DNA of 20,175 nt, taken from assembly GCA_016200765.1 (NCBI GenBank), contig JACQEC010000277.1, forward strand, positions 1 to 20,175. Direction: 5' to 3'. The DNA comes from Chloroflexota bacterium. GTDB lineage: Bacteria; Chloroflexota; Anaerolineae; JACRMK01. Below are positions 8,110 to 16,547 of this stretch, piece after piece (the first letter of the stretch is position 1; every line of letters starts with the position of its first letter). The translations under genes and the position numbers were made by a program. Under the pieces are notes generated by a model. That model was not told where the DNA came from. It made no database searches and saw only the letters and a program-made list of their open reading frames with translations.

Positions 8110-8805
8110 CTATTTCCTCTGACTTCTCAACCACAAAAACACTCCAGCGCCGATGAGCGCCAGGCCTGTCAATGCCCCCCCCACAACGACCAGCGTACCT
8201 AACACGATCAGCGCCGTGTCTGCTCTTGGCACCGCGGACACAGTCGTCGGCGTCGCGCGCGCTGTCGGACTTAGCGACGGCGCCGCTTCCGTGCTCGTCG
8301 CGGTGCGCTCAACCGTTGCCGTGGCCGGCACGGTGGACGCAGGCACCGCGCCGGTTGCAGTTGCGACCGCGGTGGGGCTGGCCAGTATCGTTTGGCTGGC
8401 GCGTGGGCTAGGAGATGGCGTGTTTGTCGAGGGCAGTCTTGTTGGCGTGGACGACGCCCGGGTCGTCGCTGTTCCGGTCGGCGCGAGAGGCGTCGGAGTA
8501 GGCGACGGTGTGCTCGTAACCGTCACACTGGCCGGGGTGTCCGTCGCCGTAGCAGTGCTTGTCGTCGTTGGCACCGAGGCCGTCGCTGTGGCCGTGCCCG
8601 TCACCGTTGGTGGCACAGCCGTATCCGTCGGCGACGCCAGCGGGGTCGGTGTGCGTGTATTGGGCACTGTCTGCCGGTCAGGGCTCTGCGAACTGCCCGC
8701 CCAGACTTGATCGGCCGGCGGCAGCACCCATACCAGCCATGCCCCGATAACCGCCAAACCCACCAGCAAAATAGCCTGAAATTGACTGCGGTCCTTCCCG
8801 TGCAT
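8110..8805 (-). CDS. Mucin-like Pro/Thr/Ser-rich surface protein with signal and C-terminal anchor helix
   Basis: A 231-residue low-complexity protein. An N-terminal hydrophobic stretch (residues 10-29, before ADQVWAGSS) looks like a signal sequence or anchor. Residues about 45-190 are a Thr/Ser/Pro/Ala stalk with no repeat of fixed length. Residues 197-225 form a second strongly hydrophobic helix followed by RSQRK, a stop-transfer tail; there is no LPXTG motif. It is therefore probably a stalk exposed outside the cell and held by one or two helices. Thr/Ser-rich stalks are standard O-glycosylation substrates, and a protein O-mannosyltransferase-like gene lies two genes upstream in the same run (inference). 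No catalytic domain is present. GGAG lies about 11 nt before the ATG. The long plus-strand ORF over it is a composition shadow. Confidence 0.82.
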   Translation of the reverse strand: MHGKDRSQFQAILLVGLAVIGAWLVWVLPPADQVWAGSSQSPDRQTVPNTRTPTPLASPTDTAVPPTVTGTATATASVPTTTSTATATDTPASVTVTSTPSPTPTPLAPTGTATTRASSTPTRLPSTNTPSPSPRASQTILASPTAVATATGAVPASTVPATATVERTATSTEAAPSLSPTARATPTTVSAVPRADTALIVLGTLVVVGGALTGLALIGAGVFLWLRSQRK

Positions 8806-8849
8806 AGCGTCGCCTACTCCCCTACAGAAATCTGTCGGTGGCTTCGCCG

Positions 8850-10862
8850 TCAGTTGCGGCGGAAGATAATCTCAATAACCGTATCGGCGGCCAAAGCAAA
8901 CTCAATCGCCACCTCATCGCGGCCCTCGACGGTGCGCCGGCTGACGTTTGCCCCGCTCATCGCCGTTACAGTCATGCTTTCGACCTTCGCGCCGGGCGGC
9001 AGCGTCAACCTCACCTGTGCTGGCGGCGCTAAGGTGCCGGGCTGCTTCTGCCAGTAGAGGCGATAGACCCAGCGCGCGTTCCCCAATGGCTTCAACACGC
9101 TCGCGGGTAGCGCATAATCAAGACTCATGTTCCGCTCGCGGCCTGGCTCGACGGCAAAAAACGTCGCGAATACGCCCTTGCCCTGCTCTATAGGCAATAC
9201 TTCCGGGTCGCCACTCGACGCTCGTCCACTAAGTAGCTGCAACCCCGCAACCGGATAACGAGATGCTTGGCGCAGTGTACTGCCTTGAGGAACGTACAGG
9301 CGCTGGTAGTCCCACAAGCAATCGTCCACCAGCGATTCATAAGTCACATTCGGCCCGTAATCAGGAACCTTCTGCCGGCATGGCTCGCTTTTTGCATTGC
9401 CCTGATGGCGATAGGCCGCCTCCAGCGATGCCGTGATAGACAGATCAGCCGCCACCGCCACCTGGTACTTGAACGCCTGATGGATAGCCGCGTTAGCCTT
9501 CGTGAACCCAACATTCGCATCAACGACCATCAGATAATCCCCGTCCGCGTGCGATAGCGCGCCATCCCAGCCCAGCTCCGCAATGGTCTTCTTCAGCCTT
9601 GGGCCGGCGACAAAGATAAGCAGATGTCGCTCCCGGAGCGCGCTATAGACCGCGCGCCCCAAGCTAGCCCAGTTGACCTTTCCACCGGACATCACTTTGG
9701 ACTGCATGGCCTTTGTCAGCTTGCCGATAAAGTCTTTGCGCGCCGGAAACCACACGGCCGTAGACTCGCCCTGCGACGGTCCCCACGCCGCGCGCATGAA
9801 GCTGAGCAGGTTATCACCGGTCACGACCGCGTCGCTTCCATCTATGTCGAGGGGACTGAGTGCCCGTACCAAAAGGCTGACCATTTCCTGATCGAGCGCG
9901 ATGACTCCATCTACGCGCTGCCCTCGCCCATAGGTATAAAAATACGCGAGTTGTTGTGCCGAGGTCGGGAAATCCGGCGACCAGTTAGCATCGCGGAACA
10001 GCCAGACCCCGCTCAACATGTAGGTCTTCAATGGCAAGGGCGGTTCGGGATACTCTTTGCTCAGGTCGTCAACCTGATACGAGTCCTGAAACTCCAACTC
10101 CATCAGTTTTCCATGATCCACGGTCAGCCGTCCGGCCGCGCTGATGAAGCCACCGGTAGGCCGCAGTTCATCCTCATTCTGAGCCACCACAAGGTACGAT
10201 CGGGCGCCGTTTGCCCCTAACAGGTCAGGCAAGACCAGTCCGCCGTCAATCGCCAGCCGCATCAATGGCAGCAGCTTATCCACCCGGGTGATCAGCGCAG
10301 TCAACCGTTCGGAAAGGTTTGCGGTGTCAATGGATGACCGCATTTCTGCCGCTGCGTCAAGCCGGCTCTCCGCTTGCTCAAACAGACTTCGATTGGCGTC
10401 CAACGGCCCGATAATGCGCTCGGTAAGCGACCCGGTCGAGCCTTCGAGCGTCTCTCCGTTCAACGCGCCGGTGACCGGCGAAAGCCCTTCAAAGGTCAGG
10501 CTGGCCGCAGCAATCACCGACTCGGCTACATCAAATAGCGCCGGCACTGCGGCCAGATCGTGGCCGAAGCGCGGCATCCACGACAATCGGCCCGCCACCG
10601 GCAGCAACCAACCGATTTCCAACCGCAGCTCGGCGATGTCTCTCTGCGCGCCAGTCAACTCCACGCCGATCTGCTTCAGGTCCAGACGGCCATCGTCCTT
10701 GGCGATTGTCTCGACGGACGACACACGCTGCTGTAAGTCCACAATCCGGCTGTAGACCCTCACGGCGCCGACGCCGAGGCTGATTGTGGCGACCATCAGC
10801 CCTAACGCGATCAGGGCGCGCGGTCGCCTCGCGAGCCGGCTAGTTCGCACTCGAAGTCTCAC
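8850..10862 (-). CDS. DUF4012 domain-containing membrane-anchored protein
   Basis: A 670-residue protein with an arginine-rich N-terminus, one anchor helix (about 16-36), an extended helical region with coiled-coil character (42-200), then the DUF4012 domain. The hallmark is NEDELRPTGGFISAAG (229-244), with DANWSPDFPTSAQQLAYFY (291-309) and DGVIALDQ (318-325) following. Most of the protein is expected outside the membrane. DUF4012 has no established biochemical role but recurs in exopolysaccharide and glycosylation loci of Chloroflexota, Actinobacteria and others. The start is a GTG at 10862 inside the last codons of the DUF2723 gene (23-nt overlap); a GTG four codons on is an alternative. 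The overlap supports co-translation with the membrane glycosyltransferase. Confidence 0.9.
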   Translation of the reverse strand: MRLRVRTSRLARRPRALIALGLMVATISLGVGAVRVYSRIVDLQQRVSSVETIAKDDGRLDLKQIGVELTGAQRDIAELRLEIGWLLPVAGRLSWMPRFGHDLAAVPALFDVAESVIAAASLTFEGLSPVTGALNGETLEGSTGSLTERIIGPLDANRSLFEQAESRLDAAAEMRSSIDTANLSERLTALITRVDKLLPLMRLAIDGGLVLPDLLGANGARSYLVVAQNEDELRPTGGFISAAGRLTVDHGKLMELEFQDSYQVDDLSKEYPEPPLPLKTYMLSGVWLFRDANWSPDFPTSAQQLAYFYTYGRGQRVDGVIALDQEMVSLLVRALSPLDIDGSDAVVTGDNLLSFMRAAWGPSQGESTAVWFPARKDFIGKLTKAMQSKVMSGGKVNWASLGRAVYSALRERHLLIFVAGPRLKKTIAELGWDGALSHADGDYLMVVDANVGFTKANAAIHQAFKYQVAVAADLSITASLEAAYRHQGNAKSEPCRQKVPDYGPNVTYESLVDDCLWDYQRLYVPQGSTLRQASRYPVAGLQLLSGRASSGDPEVLPIEQGKGVFATFFAVEPGRERNMSLDYALPASVLKPLGNARWVYRLYWQKQPGTLAPPAQVRLTLPPGAKVESMTVTAMSGANVSRRTVEGRDEVAIEFALAADTVIEIIFRRN

Positions 10863-12333
10863 TGCTTAATCGGACCACCGCTCCATCGGCTGACAAGGAG
10901 AAAATTGGAGCCTGCGCGCGATTGGCGGCGATCAGCGAATCCGCCTGCCCATCAGGAGGCACCGACAGTCCGTGCCAGCGTATGGTCAAATGCTGACGGT
11001 AAGGCGCATAGCCCAGCAAATCCCGATCCACGACGACGACGTCACGGCGCACACCGCGCACTTCAGTGTAATACCACAGGGCAAATGTTTGGCGATCCGT
11101 GCCCGATAACAACAGCGCACCCGTCGGAAGGCTGTCTAAGATAGGGACCATCAGGCGTTCTGCTTCTCGGTTCGTGCTGAGATCCATCGCTGGATACCGG
11201 GCCCACACGGTGGCCTCCGGCCAAATGAGAACCAGCAAGACCGCGGCCATAGCCGCTCCCTCGCGCATCCTGAACCTGTCGAAGGTCCGCCGCGCGCGCA
11301 CGAGGGCGTCGAGCGCGGCGCGCAGCCCAACCGCAAGGAAGCATGCCAGGCTGAACCACAACGGCATCAGATACCGGTACGAATCCGTGGTATTGTAGCT
11401 AACGGCGAAACCTCCAGCCCCCATTCCCAACAACAGCATTGACAGCGACCAACGTGTATGCCGGCGCAGGCTTTGTACAAGGCCGGCGATGATCGCCGCG
11501 GCTCCCCAAGGCTGGAACTCGGCCAGCGCCATCAGCGGGAGCGCAAACAACCGCTTGAGCAGATCATCCAGCGGCACACTGAACAAATATCCATGATATA
11601 GTTCGGCGCTGACCTGAGTCACCAATGCGGTCGGCGTATCCAGCGGGCCCCAGTGTGATGCCGCTCCAAACCGCGCGGCAAGTGGCAGGTACCCATACAC
11701 GGACAGGCCCAACATACAACCCAGTACGATAATGGCGACTCTGACCAAGCTCAGTCCGCCACCTCGCCAATGCAGTGAAGGCTGGCCGGTGCCGTCCCAT
11801 AAGCCCAACACGAGGCTAGGCACAATCAGCCCGAAGGTCAGGTGGTTGCCTAGCCCGATGCCCAGCAGGGCGCCGACCAGAAGCAGGTTGCGCGAGCGCG
11901 GGCTGCATCGCCCGCTGACCCGGCCAATCCAATCGGCACGTCCGGCGTCGCCGGTGACGATCATATAATAGAATAGTCCGGTCGCCGCGCTGGCAAAAAC
12001 GGCAGACATGGCGTTCAGCCGATAAGCCTCGTCGCCAACCGGTAAGGCTAGAAACAGCCGGGCGAGCAATATGTAGCTCGGATAGCCCGGCGGGTGCGGG
12101 ACGCCGAGGCTAGCGGCCGCCGACACCAGATCACCGCCGTCGGCGCCGCCATGCTCCCAAGTCAGAGAGGGCGCTAATGTGCGAGCATAGACGAGCAGGG
12201 TGCCGCCAAACAGGCACAAGGCAACAACAGCATCTGACGCGCGGCTTGCCTCTAGCTTGGCCGCTCCTCGTCGAGCATAATCTTGCAAAACGTTCACGGA
12301 TTGTGTGGTCAGGTCAGAGAACTGAATCCGCAT
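10840..12333 (-). CDS. DUF2723 membrane protein, protein O-mannosyltransferase-like
   Basis: A 497-residue GT-C-fold membrane protein with about ten hydrophobic segments. The DUF2723 signature is complete: LAPSLTWEHGGADGGDLVSAA (52-72) with acidic E60, D65 and D68 in the first external loop, then LGVPHPPGYPSYILLARL (76-93) and GIGLGNHLTFG (158-168). Members are predicted to transfer a sugar from a polyprenyl phosphate onto an extracytoplasmic acceptor, like PMT enzymes. I start at ATG 12333, which lies 20 nt after the GT2 stop; the frame also opens at a TTG at 12393, inside the GT2 gene, with a non-membrane extension. Nearby Thr-rich stalk proteins are plausible acceptors (inference). The family is better known from Bacteroidetes but is also common in Chloroflexota. 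Confidence 0.9.
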   Translation of the reverse strand: MRIQFSDLTTQSVNVLQDYARRGAAKLEASRASDAVVALCLFGGTLLVYARTLAPSLTWEHGGADGGDLVSAAASLGVPHPPGYPSYILLARLFLALPVGDEAYRLNAMSAVFASAATGLFYYMIVTGDAGRADWIGRVSGRCSPRSRNLLLVGALLGIGLGNHLTFGLIVPSLVLGLWDGTGQPSLHWRGGGLSLVRVAIIVLGCMLGLSVYGYLPLAARFGAASHWGPLDTPTALVTQVSAELYHGYLFSVPLDDLLKRLFALPLMALAEFQPWGAAAIIAGLVQSLRRHTRWSLSMLLLGMGAGGFAVSYNTTDSYRYLMPLWFSLACFLAVGLRAALDALVRARRTFDRFRMREGAAMAAVLLVLIWPEATVWARYPAMDLSTNREAERLMVPILDSLPTGALLLSGTDRQTFALWYYTEVRGVRRDVVVVDRDLLGYAPYRQHLTIRWHGLSVPPDGQADSLIAANRAQAPIFSLSADGAVVRLSSETSSAN

Positions 12334-12353
12334 GTCGCGGTCATCCGCCCGGA

Positions 12354-13280
12354 TCACGGCAGGCGCGCGCGGTTGGCCCACAGCGCAGACCAATGCCCCA
12401 CTCGCCCAGCAAGAAAGCCGGCGCCGAGGCCGCCGGCCAACAGCGGCAAGGTTGACAGCAAGAAAACAAACCCACTGCCCAGCGCCAGCAGGCCAAAAGC
12501 CGGGTACGCGACGCTGAGCAGCGCGCTCAGCCCGCAGAGTCCCACGGCAGGCAGCTGCACCTTCAGCTCTGGGGCCGTGTGTGAATCACCCCGCACCTTC
12601 TCAGGATGCCGCTGATACACCCACACCCGCCAATACCCGTAACGCCACTTGCGCCGCAGGTAGTACATCAGCGAGGTGGCATGAACATGCTCGACGACCG
12701 CGTGGGGCGCAAACACGAGCCGGTGACCCTGCTTTGCCAGACGAAAGGAAAACTCCACGTCCTCCGCCGATGGATCGGGAAACTTGATGTCAAACCCACC
12801 TTGCTCCAAAAACAGAGAGCGGCGATAGCCCGCTGAATAGGTGTCAATAAAGTCAATCTGCGCTTGTCGCGCCATGCGCCGGTACTTGTCCTCGTACTCG
12901 ACTTGAATAAATCGTGGCAGCAATTGCTTCTGTCGACTGGCGTACACGCCCTTTGCGCCCATCACCCGGCTGTCCGCGAACGGCCGCCGCATCTGCTCGA
13001 TCCAATCGGGCGCCGGGGAACAGTCAGAGTCCGTAAATAGGATAATGTCTCCCTGCGCCACGCTGGCGCCAAGGTTGCGCGCAGCGGCCGGGCCGCGTCG
13101 TGCCTGGCGCAGCACCTGAACGCCTAGCTTCCGGCCAATCGCCGTCGTGCCGTCAGACGATCCGTCATCTACCAGGATAACCTCGTATTCCGAACGTGGC
13201 ACAGTCTGGTTTTGGAGAGCCAGCAGACAGGCGTTCAGCGTTGAGGCCGAATTGTGAGCCGGCACAATCACCGAGATCAC
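12354..13280 (-). CDS. Membrane-associated family 2 glycosyltransferase
   Basis: A 308-residue GT2 enzyme. Motifs: SVIVPAHNSA (3-12), VILVDDGSSDGT (34-45), RGPAAARNLGA (62-72), the metal-binding DSD (84-86), AGYRRSLFLEQGGFD (150-164) and the SAEDVEFSFR base motif with E173/D174. A basic segment YYLRRKWRYGYWR (206-218) and two hydrophobic helices (about 243-292) tie it to the membrane, the layout of enzymes that charge polyprenyl phosphate or extend lipid-linked sugars. The start is a GTG overlapping the flippase-like gene's stop (GTGA), so it is coupled to that gene. Making the lipid-linked donor for the adjacent DUF2723 enzyme would fit the gene order; this is an inference. Confidence 0.91.
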   Translation of the reverse strand: MISVIVPAHNSASTLNACLLALQNQTVPRSEYEVILVDDGSSDGTTAIGRKLGVQVLRQARRGPAAARNLGASVAQGDIILFTDSDCSPAPDWIEQMRRPFADSRVMGAKGVYASRQKQLLPRFIQVEYEDKYRRMARQAQIDFIDTYSAGYRRSLFLEQGGFDIKFPDPSAEDVEFSFRLAKQGHRLVFAPHAVVEHVHATSLMYYLRRKWRYGYWRVWVYQRHPEKVRGDSHTAPELKVQLPAVGLCGLSALLSVAYPAFGLLALGSGFVFLLSTLPLLAGGLGAGFLAGRVGHWSALWANRARLP

Positions 13281-14347
13281 GGCCGGCTTTCCTCCCCGGC
13301 CGCCCGGCCGCTCTGAGGTGCGTCGGGCGGCAAGACAGGAGATGGCGCATCAAGGCGCACCGGCGCATTCTGCCTGCGGGTGATTTCCTGCCACACAAAC
13401 GGTCCGGCTATGACGACCTGCGGGACCAGCACAATCAGATAAAGCAGCATCCCGTAACTGAGCGCCGTTTCACGGCTCACACCAAATAAAGTCAGCGTCA
13501 GGCTGGTGAGGTATTGAAAGATACCCACCTTGGCTGGCGTGCTCGGCACCGAGACCCCAATCTGCAGCACGATCAACAACACTATCGCCACAAGCCACGA
13601 CGGTTCCAGGCGCAATGCCAGGAACAGCGTATAGTTGGTGGCGATCATCAGTCCCCAGATCAGCGCCGACCAGAGCACAGCCTTCAGCGCGACCGAGCGG
13701 CGGCCGAGCAGCAGCAAAGCATCGAAGGTCATATCAAACTGCTGCTCCAGAGCGCCCGTTGATCTGCGGCTAAATATCCCGACAAGCCACCGCCATCCCC
13801 GCCGCAAGCGCGCCCGCTGCTGGATGGCGATACACAGCGTCAGCACGGCGCCCAGTATCAGCACGACCAAACGCAACGACGAGTCGAGTAGCCAAACCGG
13901 CAAAGGCACAATCGGTAAGGCGATGAGGATCAGGCTTGCCAGCGCAATCAACTCGACAATTTTCTCATCGGCAATGGTGCCCAGCAGCCACGCCGCGCGC
14001 CCGTGTTCGCGCCGCTTCACGACGGCGATGCGCGCCACCTCTCCCAGGCGCGCCGGAAGCAGGAAGTTGACGAGTTGCCCGATGATCAGCGCGGCAAACA
14101 ACGACGAAAAACGAGCGCCCCCCGGCGGAAAGAACAGCGCCCAGCGTGCTGTTTTGGCAACGGCTGTCAGGACGAACAATCCTACCGCTATCGCGATCGG
14201 CCGCCCGTCAGCCTGCTCCAGGCTATGCCATAACTCCTCCGGCGACACACCCCAAAACGCAAGCGGAACAAAAATCAGGCTGGCCGCTAGTGACCAGCCG
14301 ATCTGTGCGTAGGAGATGCGGCGCGACCGAATGAGACGCGAGGCCAT
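13277..14347 (-). CDS. Flippase-like / lysylphosphatidylglycerol synthase TM-region family membrane protein
   Basis: A 356-residue integral membrane protein with about eight helices of the UPF0104/LPG_synthase_TM family (AglD-like). Typical stretches are KTARWALFFPPGG (about 65-77), IIGQLVNFLLPARLGEVARI (about 87-106, the N-x-x-x-P-x-R-x-G-E motif) and SVPSTPAKVGIFQYL (about 268-282). No soluble synthetase domain is attached, so it is not an amino-acyl-PG synthase. Stand-alone members are linked to movement of lipid-linked sugars or to glycosylation. The ATG at 14347 is preferred over a TTG two codons earlier. The last 30 residues are a Pro/Arg-rich tail. It overlaps the GT2 gene by 4 nt, which supports a joint role in providing an outward-facing lipid-sugar. 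Confidence 0.87.
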   Translation of the reverse strand: MASRLIRSRRISYAQIGWSLAASLIFVPLAFWGVSPEELWHSLEQADGRPIAIAVGLFVLTAVAKTARWALFFPPGGARFSSLFAALIIGQLVNFLLPARLGEVARIAVVKRREHGRAAWLLGTIADEKIVELIALASLILIALPIVPLPVWLLDSSLRLVVLILGAVLTLCIAIQQRARLRRGWRWLVGIFSRRSTGALEQQFDMTFDALLLLGRRSVALKAVLWSALIWGLMIATNYTLFLALRLEPSWLVAIVLLIVLQIGVSVPSTPAKVGIFQYLTSLTLTLFGVSRETALSYGMLLYLIVLVPQVVIAGPFVWQEITRRQNAPVRLDAPSPVLPPDAPQSGRAAGEESRP

Positions 14348-14381
14348 GATCAATCCGAACCGCCGGATCGTTTGCTCCCCA

Positions 14382-15080
14382 CTATCGGGTGGCCGAGGGC
14401 TTCGGGGTTTGAGAGACCTGGGACGTCTGGGGAATCACAAGGCGCATACCCACACGCAGCAACCGCGGGTCAGCGATGTCGTTCGCATCCATAATCGCCT
14501 GTACCGTCACGCCATACTTCGCCGCAATCGTACCAAGCACATCTCCGGACTGCACAATATAGATTACCGGCGTCGCCGTCGCTGTGGGGCTTGCGGTCGC
14601 CGTTGCCGTAGCCGTTGGCGGCACAGGCGTTACCGTCGGCGGAACCCGCGTCGCGGTGGGCGTCTGTGTCGGCGTGCGCGTTGGCGCTGGCGTTTCGGTG
14701 GGCACAAACGACAGCGCCCAAGCCTGCGGCAGGCCGCTCTCGGCAAACAACACGCCGCACACGGCTAAGATAATCAACCCACCAAGTCCCAGCACGGCTC
14801 GGCTCGGCCGGCGGGACGGAAGCGGCTGGGAGACGCTAGCAATTTGAGCCTCCGCTTTTTTCGTTGCGACAAGCCGCGACTGGTGTGCAAGATAGAAGCG
14901 ACAGTTAACGTGTTGGCCGCTTAGACAAAGCTCTTGCTGTTCGTCCAATAACAACGGCGAAACGCGATTGTGAGCATAACAGCGATTTTCCGGCGTTGGA
15001 TACGCAAAGTGCGTGCCCTTATCCACACGAGTCCCTAACAGGGGACATGTCGGTTCGATCTGAATTTTCACGGTCACCAA
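14382..15080 (-). CDS. LysM protein with N-terminal four-cysteine domain, TM helix and Pro/Thr linker
   Basis: A 232-residue single-pass protein. Residues 12-64 are a cysteine domain: CPLLG, then CY at 34, CL at 52 and CRF at 60 (C12, C34, C52, C60). A basic SRRPSR precedes one membrane helix (about 95-113), then a Thr/Pro linker (127-171) and a LysM domain (172-217, YIVQSGDVLGTIAAKYGV to LRVGMRLVIP). The positive-inside rule puts the cysteine domain in the cytoplasm and LysM outside, where LysM binds peptidoglycan or other GlcNAc polymers. Similar N-termini recur in Chloroflexota proteins from memory; the function is unknown. No in-frame ATG precedes the domain: the start is TTG 15080 or the GTGs at 15077 and 15071, none with a clear Shine-Dalgarno. 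It is the first gene of the surface run. Confidence 0.85.
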   Translation of the reverse strand: MVTVKIQIEPTCPLLGTRVDKGTHFAYPTPENRCYAHNRVSPLLLDEQQELCLSGQHVNCRFYLAHQSRLVATKKAEAQIASVSQPLPSRRPSRAVLGLGGLIILAVCGVLFAESGLPQAWALSFVPTETPAPTRTPTQTPTATRVPPTVTPVPPTATATATASPTATATPVIYIVQSGDVLGTIAAKYGVTVQAIMDANDIADPRLLRVGMRLVIPQTSQVSQTPKPSATR

Positions 15081-15100
15081 TCGCCGGTCATCGCCGGTTT
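15081..15100. repeat. Tandem 10-bp direct repeat before the LysM start
   Basis: TCGCCGGTCA is followed at once by TCGCCGGTTT (eight of ten bases equal), immediately upstream of the LysM start codon where a Shine-Dalgarno would be expected. It is too short to exclude chance. Confidence 0.4.
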
Positions 15101-15145
15101 CAAGAAGTAAACATCATCTCCCCTGTCCCAAGGGAAGGTCACCTG

Positions 15146-15174
15146 ATTATACCAACAAGAGTTCCCCCTGAGAA
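15146..15174 (-). promoter_or_regulatory. Sigma-A-type promoter with extended -10 for the surface-protein run
   Basis: On the minus strand TATAAT (15151-15146) is preceded by TGG, giving an extended -10. A partial -35, TTCTCA (15174-15169, four of six matches), lies 17 bp upstream. Transcription would start near 15139, leaving a leader of about 60 nt. That leader contains a five-codon ORF (ATGATG to TGA) behind a GGGGAG. Confidence 0.65.
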
Positions 15175-15247
15175 ATAGATGAGATTGCGCCCTTCACCGG
15201 CCTTCCGACAGGCGCCGCCGTGTCCCAAACGCCGAGCCATGCCTTCC

Positions 15248-16546
15248 CTATTCGAGAAGTCGCACCCTCGGCACCCGCCAGAGGATAAACAGACCAAAGA
15301 GCAGTGTGGCTACCGCTCCCCAGCCGAGGCCGATCGGCACTCCCAACTGCTGGGCGACGAAGCCCGCCTGTAGCGACCCGATAGGTGACAATCCGAAAAA
15401 CGCGAGGTTGTACACGCTCATTACCCGCCCGCGCAGCCGATCCGGCACAATGCTTTGCACCAACGTATTAGCGGTAGTGTTCTGGATCATGAACCCCCAA
15501 CCGACTGCAGCCATCAGGAGCAGAGACAGTGGGAACGAGCGGGAGAGCGAAAACAGAATGAGCATCAGCGGGAAGAACAAATTGCCGACCGTGAGGATAA
15601 CGCCCTTGCGCCGCGTATGACTCAGCGCCGCCACCATCAGAGCGCCGCAGAGCGCGCCCAGCCCCGACGCCGTGCTGAGAAAGCCTAGCCCCTGGGCGTC
15701 CACGTGAACGACGTCTTGCGCATACGCGGGGAGCAGCGCGGCGTAGGCGAAGCCGAATACGCTCGAGACCGACACAATCAGGATGAGCGTCGAAATGGTC
15801 TGATTGTCGCGTATGTAGCGCAGACCTTCTTGAATATCGCCCCATACCGACGCGGTGCGCGGCTGCGCGACAAATTTCGGCATCTGCTGGAGCATCAGGC
15901 CGGCGATGACGGCCAGAAAACTCAATCCGTTTAAGAAGAAGCACCACGCCGCGCCGACCGACGCCAGCGCAATTCCAGCCAGAGCCGGCCCTATTATCCG
16001 CGACATGTTGAACAGCGCCGAATTCAGCGCAATGGCGTTCATCAGGTCTTCTTTGCCAACCATATCTTTGACAAACGCTTGCCGTGCGGTGCCATCAAAC
16101 GCTTGGCTGATGCCCAGCAGAAACGACAAAATCAAGATATGCCACGGCTGAATAACCCTAGCAAACACGAGCGCGGCCAGTACAAATGCCAGGAGCATCG
16201 CAACGGTCTGCGTAGCGATCAAGACGTAACGACGCGGGACACGGTCAATGACGACACCGGCGCCCAACGATAGCGCCCACACTGGAATCGAGGCGGCGAA
16301 ACTCACAAGGCCAAGGTACAACGGCGAGTTGGTCAATTGATAGACCAACCAGCCTTGCGCCACCATCTGCATCCACGTGCCGACAAGAGACACGAGTTGC
16401 CCAAAGAAATACAGGCGGTAGTTACGGTGCTGTAAGGCGGCAAAGGTTCGCGTAAATACCCGGCGCCGATCCGCCGGTGCGCCAGACCCAGCATCGCCCA
16501 CCAGCACCGCGCCAGCCTCCGGATTCGCCAAGCCGTTTGGCATCAT
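15248..16546 (-). CDS. MFS transporter, MFS_3 (EntS-like) exporter family
   Basis: A 432-residue major facilitator with twelve expected helices, of the MFS_3 group used for export of small molecules and siderophores. Seen: RNYRLYFFGQLVSLVGTWMQ (41-60, the family start), the motif A-like loop GVVIDRVPRRYVL (97-109), LGISQAFDGTARQAFV in the first half, and a central loop with EGLRYIRDN before the second half. The N-terminal 30 residues are polar and variable. The start is an ATGATG pair, 17 nt after the MarR stop, behind a run of eight G bases (16555-16548) as Shine-Dalgarno; the second ATG has the better spacing. Co-transcription with MarR points to a drug- or metabolite-inducible efflux unit. 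The substrate is unknown. Confidence 0.92.
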   Translation of the reverse strand: MMPNGLANPEAGAVLVGDAGSGAPADRRRVFTRTFAALQHRNYRLYFFGQLVSLVGTWMQMVAQGWLVYQLTNSPLYLGLVSFAASIPVWALSLGAGVVIDRVPRRYVLIATQTVAMLLAFVLAALVFARVIQPWHILILSFLLGISQAFDGTARQAFVKDMVGKEDLMNAIALNSALFNMSRIIGPALAGIALASVGAAWCFFLNGLSFLAVIAGLMLQQMPKFVAQPRTASVWGDIQEGLRYIRDNQTISTLILIVSVSSVFGFAYAALLPAYAQDVVHVDAQGLGFLSTASGLGALCGALMVAALSHTRRKGVILTVGNLFFPLMLILFSLSRSFPLSLLLMAAVGWGFMIQNTTANTLVQSIVPDRLRGRVMSVYNLAFFGLSPIGSLQAGFVAQQLGVPIGLGWGAVATLLFGLFILWRVPRVRLLE

Positions 16547-16547
16547 T

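Noticed and set aside
8240..8690. Repetitive stretch considered as a CRISPR or tandem repeat array.
   Set aside because: There is no fixed repeat unit or spacers; the repetition is codon-level Thr/Pro/Ala bias in a coding region.
8153..8710. Plus-strand Val/Ala/Gly-rich open frame of 185 codons.
   Set aside because: It is the antisense reading of the Thr/Pro/Ser stalk gene; the low-complexity composition keeps the frame open.
12334..12393. TTG-initiated 20-codon extension of the DUF2723 gene.
   Set aside because: It lies largely inside the upstream glycosyltransferase gene, and an ATG at 12333 just before the family's N-terminus is a simpler start.
13635..14312. Plus-strand open frame of 225 codons opposite the flippase-like gene.
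   Set aside because: It is a shadow of a well-supported membrane protein; it lacks hydrophobic pattern or motifs.
15181..15247. Terminator sought after the MFS gene.
   Set aside because: I found no stem of useful length followed by a T-run on the minus strand; the segment shows nothing I can name.
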